6,720 nt of DNA from an uncultured Collinsella sp. (GTDB taxonomy: Bacteria > Actinomycetota > Coriobacteriia > Coriobacteriales > Coriobacteriaceae). The stretch lies in NCBI GenBank assembly GCA_958419975.1, contig CATZIG010000114.1, positions 1 to 6,720 on the forward strand, given 5' to 3'. The translations under genes were made by a program, and so were the position numbers. Positions 6,539 to 6,720 of the stretch are shown here, one piece after another; the stretch's first letter is position 1, and the number at the start of each line of letters is the position of its first letter. The notes under the pieces are model-generated. The model had not been told where the DNA came from. It ran no database searches and worked only from the letters and a program-made list of their open reading frames with translations.

Positions 6539-6571
6539 AAAGCCCGATCTCCCACGGAGGTCGGGCTTTTT
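6539..6571 (+). terminator. Intrinsic terminator of argS
   Basis: Arms 6539-6550 (AAAGCCCGATCT) and 6558-6569 pair over 12 bp with one T-G wobble, around the loop CCCACGG, followed by a five-T run (6567-6571). It begins 45 bases after the argS stop. Confidence 0.9.
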
Positions 6572-6616
6572 GCAAACGCCGACGTATTGACGAATTTGGA
6601 ACTGCTGGAAATACGA

Positions 6617-6667
6617 AACTATGCCGGTTTACTACGATGAAATGAGAAATTCCAACTACGCCGGCTT
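6617..6667. repeat. Direct repeat AACTAYGCCGGYTT, two copies
   Basis: The 14-mer occurs at 6617-6630 and 6654-6667 with two C/T differences, 37 bases apart. A partial third copy, ACTACG, lies between them at 6631-6636. Regular spacing of similar words in non-coding DNA suggests a protein-binding array or a dispersed repeat; which one cannot be decided from this window. Confidence 0.55.
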
Positions 6668-6677
6668 TTCGCAAAAA

Positions 6678-6700
6678 AGTGCAAGGCATCTACCTGCACT
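6678..6700. other. Hairpin without T-run after the 14-mer repeats
   Basis: AGTGCA-A-GG (6678-6686, A84 position bulged at 6684) pairs with CCTGCACT (6693-6700) around the loop CATCTA, giving 8 bp with one bulge. No T-run follows, so it is not a standard terminator. It could be a leader structure or an operator for a gene to the right. Confidence 0.4.
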
Positions 6701-6720
6701 GATAATTGTTCTCGGGGGAA

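Larger units (their letters stand above)
6572..6720. other. Structured non-coding region after argS
   Basis: No reading frame is supported here. The region contains TTGACG (6587-6592), a possible -35 box without a clear -10 at the normal distance, the repeated 14-mer at 6617-6630 and 6654-6667, and a hairpin at 6678-6700. GATAAT (6701-6706) resembles a -10 box but lacks a -35. The region most likely precedes a gene beyond the right edge, or is a dispersed element cut by the window. Confidence 0.5.

Overview
The window looks like a chromosomal segment of a GC-rich actinobacterium, most likely a gut Coriobacteriia member such as Collinsella. This is an inference from the strongly C/G-biased third codon positions, the family membership of the proteins (CarD, ArgS, an HD protein, a long prolyl-aminopeptidase-like hydrolase), the AT-richer intergenic regions and the short dispersed repeats. 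No 16S rRNA or other direct taxonomic marker is present. No phage, insertion-sequence or CRISPR signature was seen.

Layout. Bases 1-215 hold a strong bidirectional terminator (6-47), a stretch with nothing recognisable, and a short tandem repeat of the form GGGGAC-N4-5-CTTTGT (173-216) that touches the stop codon of the first gene. An S33-type alpha/beta hydrolase runs on the minus strand (216-1634). It is divergent from proA (1748-3034, plus), and the two share a 113-bp promoter region. proA converges on an HD-domain phosphohydrolase-like gene (3104-3703, minus) across a 16-bp-stem bidirectional terminator. Upstream of the HD gene a second, almost identical terminator closes carD (3812-4297, minus). 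carD is divergent from argS (4640-6493, plus) across a 342-bp AT-richer intergenic region with candidate promoters and small palindromes. argS ends in a classical terminator (6539-6571). The last ~150 bases are non-coding but structured, with a repeated 14-mer and a hairpin, and probably lead into a gene outside the window.

How the genes relate. All five genes appear intact and singly transcribed, and each is followed by its own terminator hairpin or shares one. Functions are mostly housekeeping: proline synthesis (ProA), possible release of N-terminal proline from peptides (the hydrolase), arginine charging (ArgS), RNA polymerase regulation (CarD), and an HD protein whose substrate is unknown. 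The hydrolase/proA pair may both feed the proline pool. I see no new multi-gene system here. The most interesting content is the non-coding repeat material: two near-copy terminators whose loops resemble the 173-216 repeat, and the structured element after argS.
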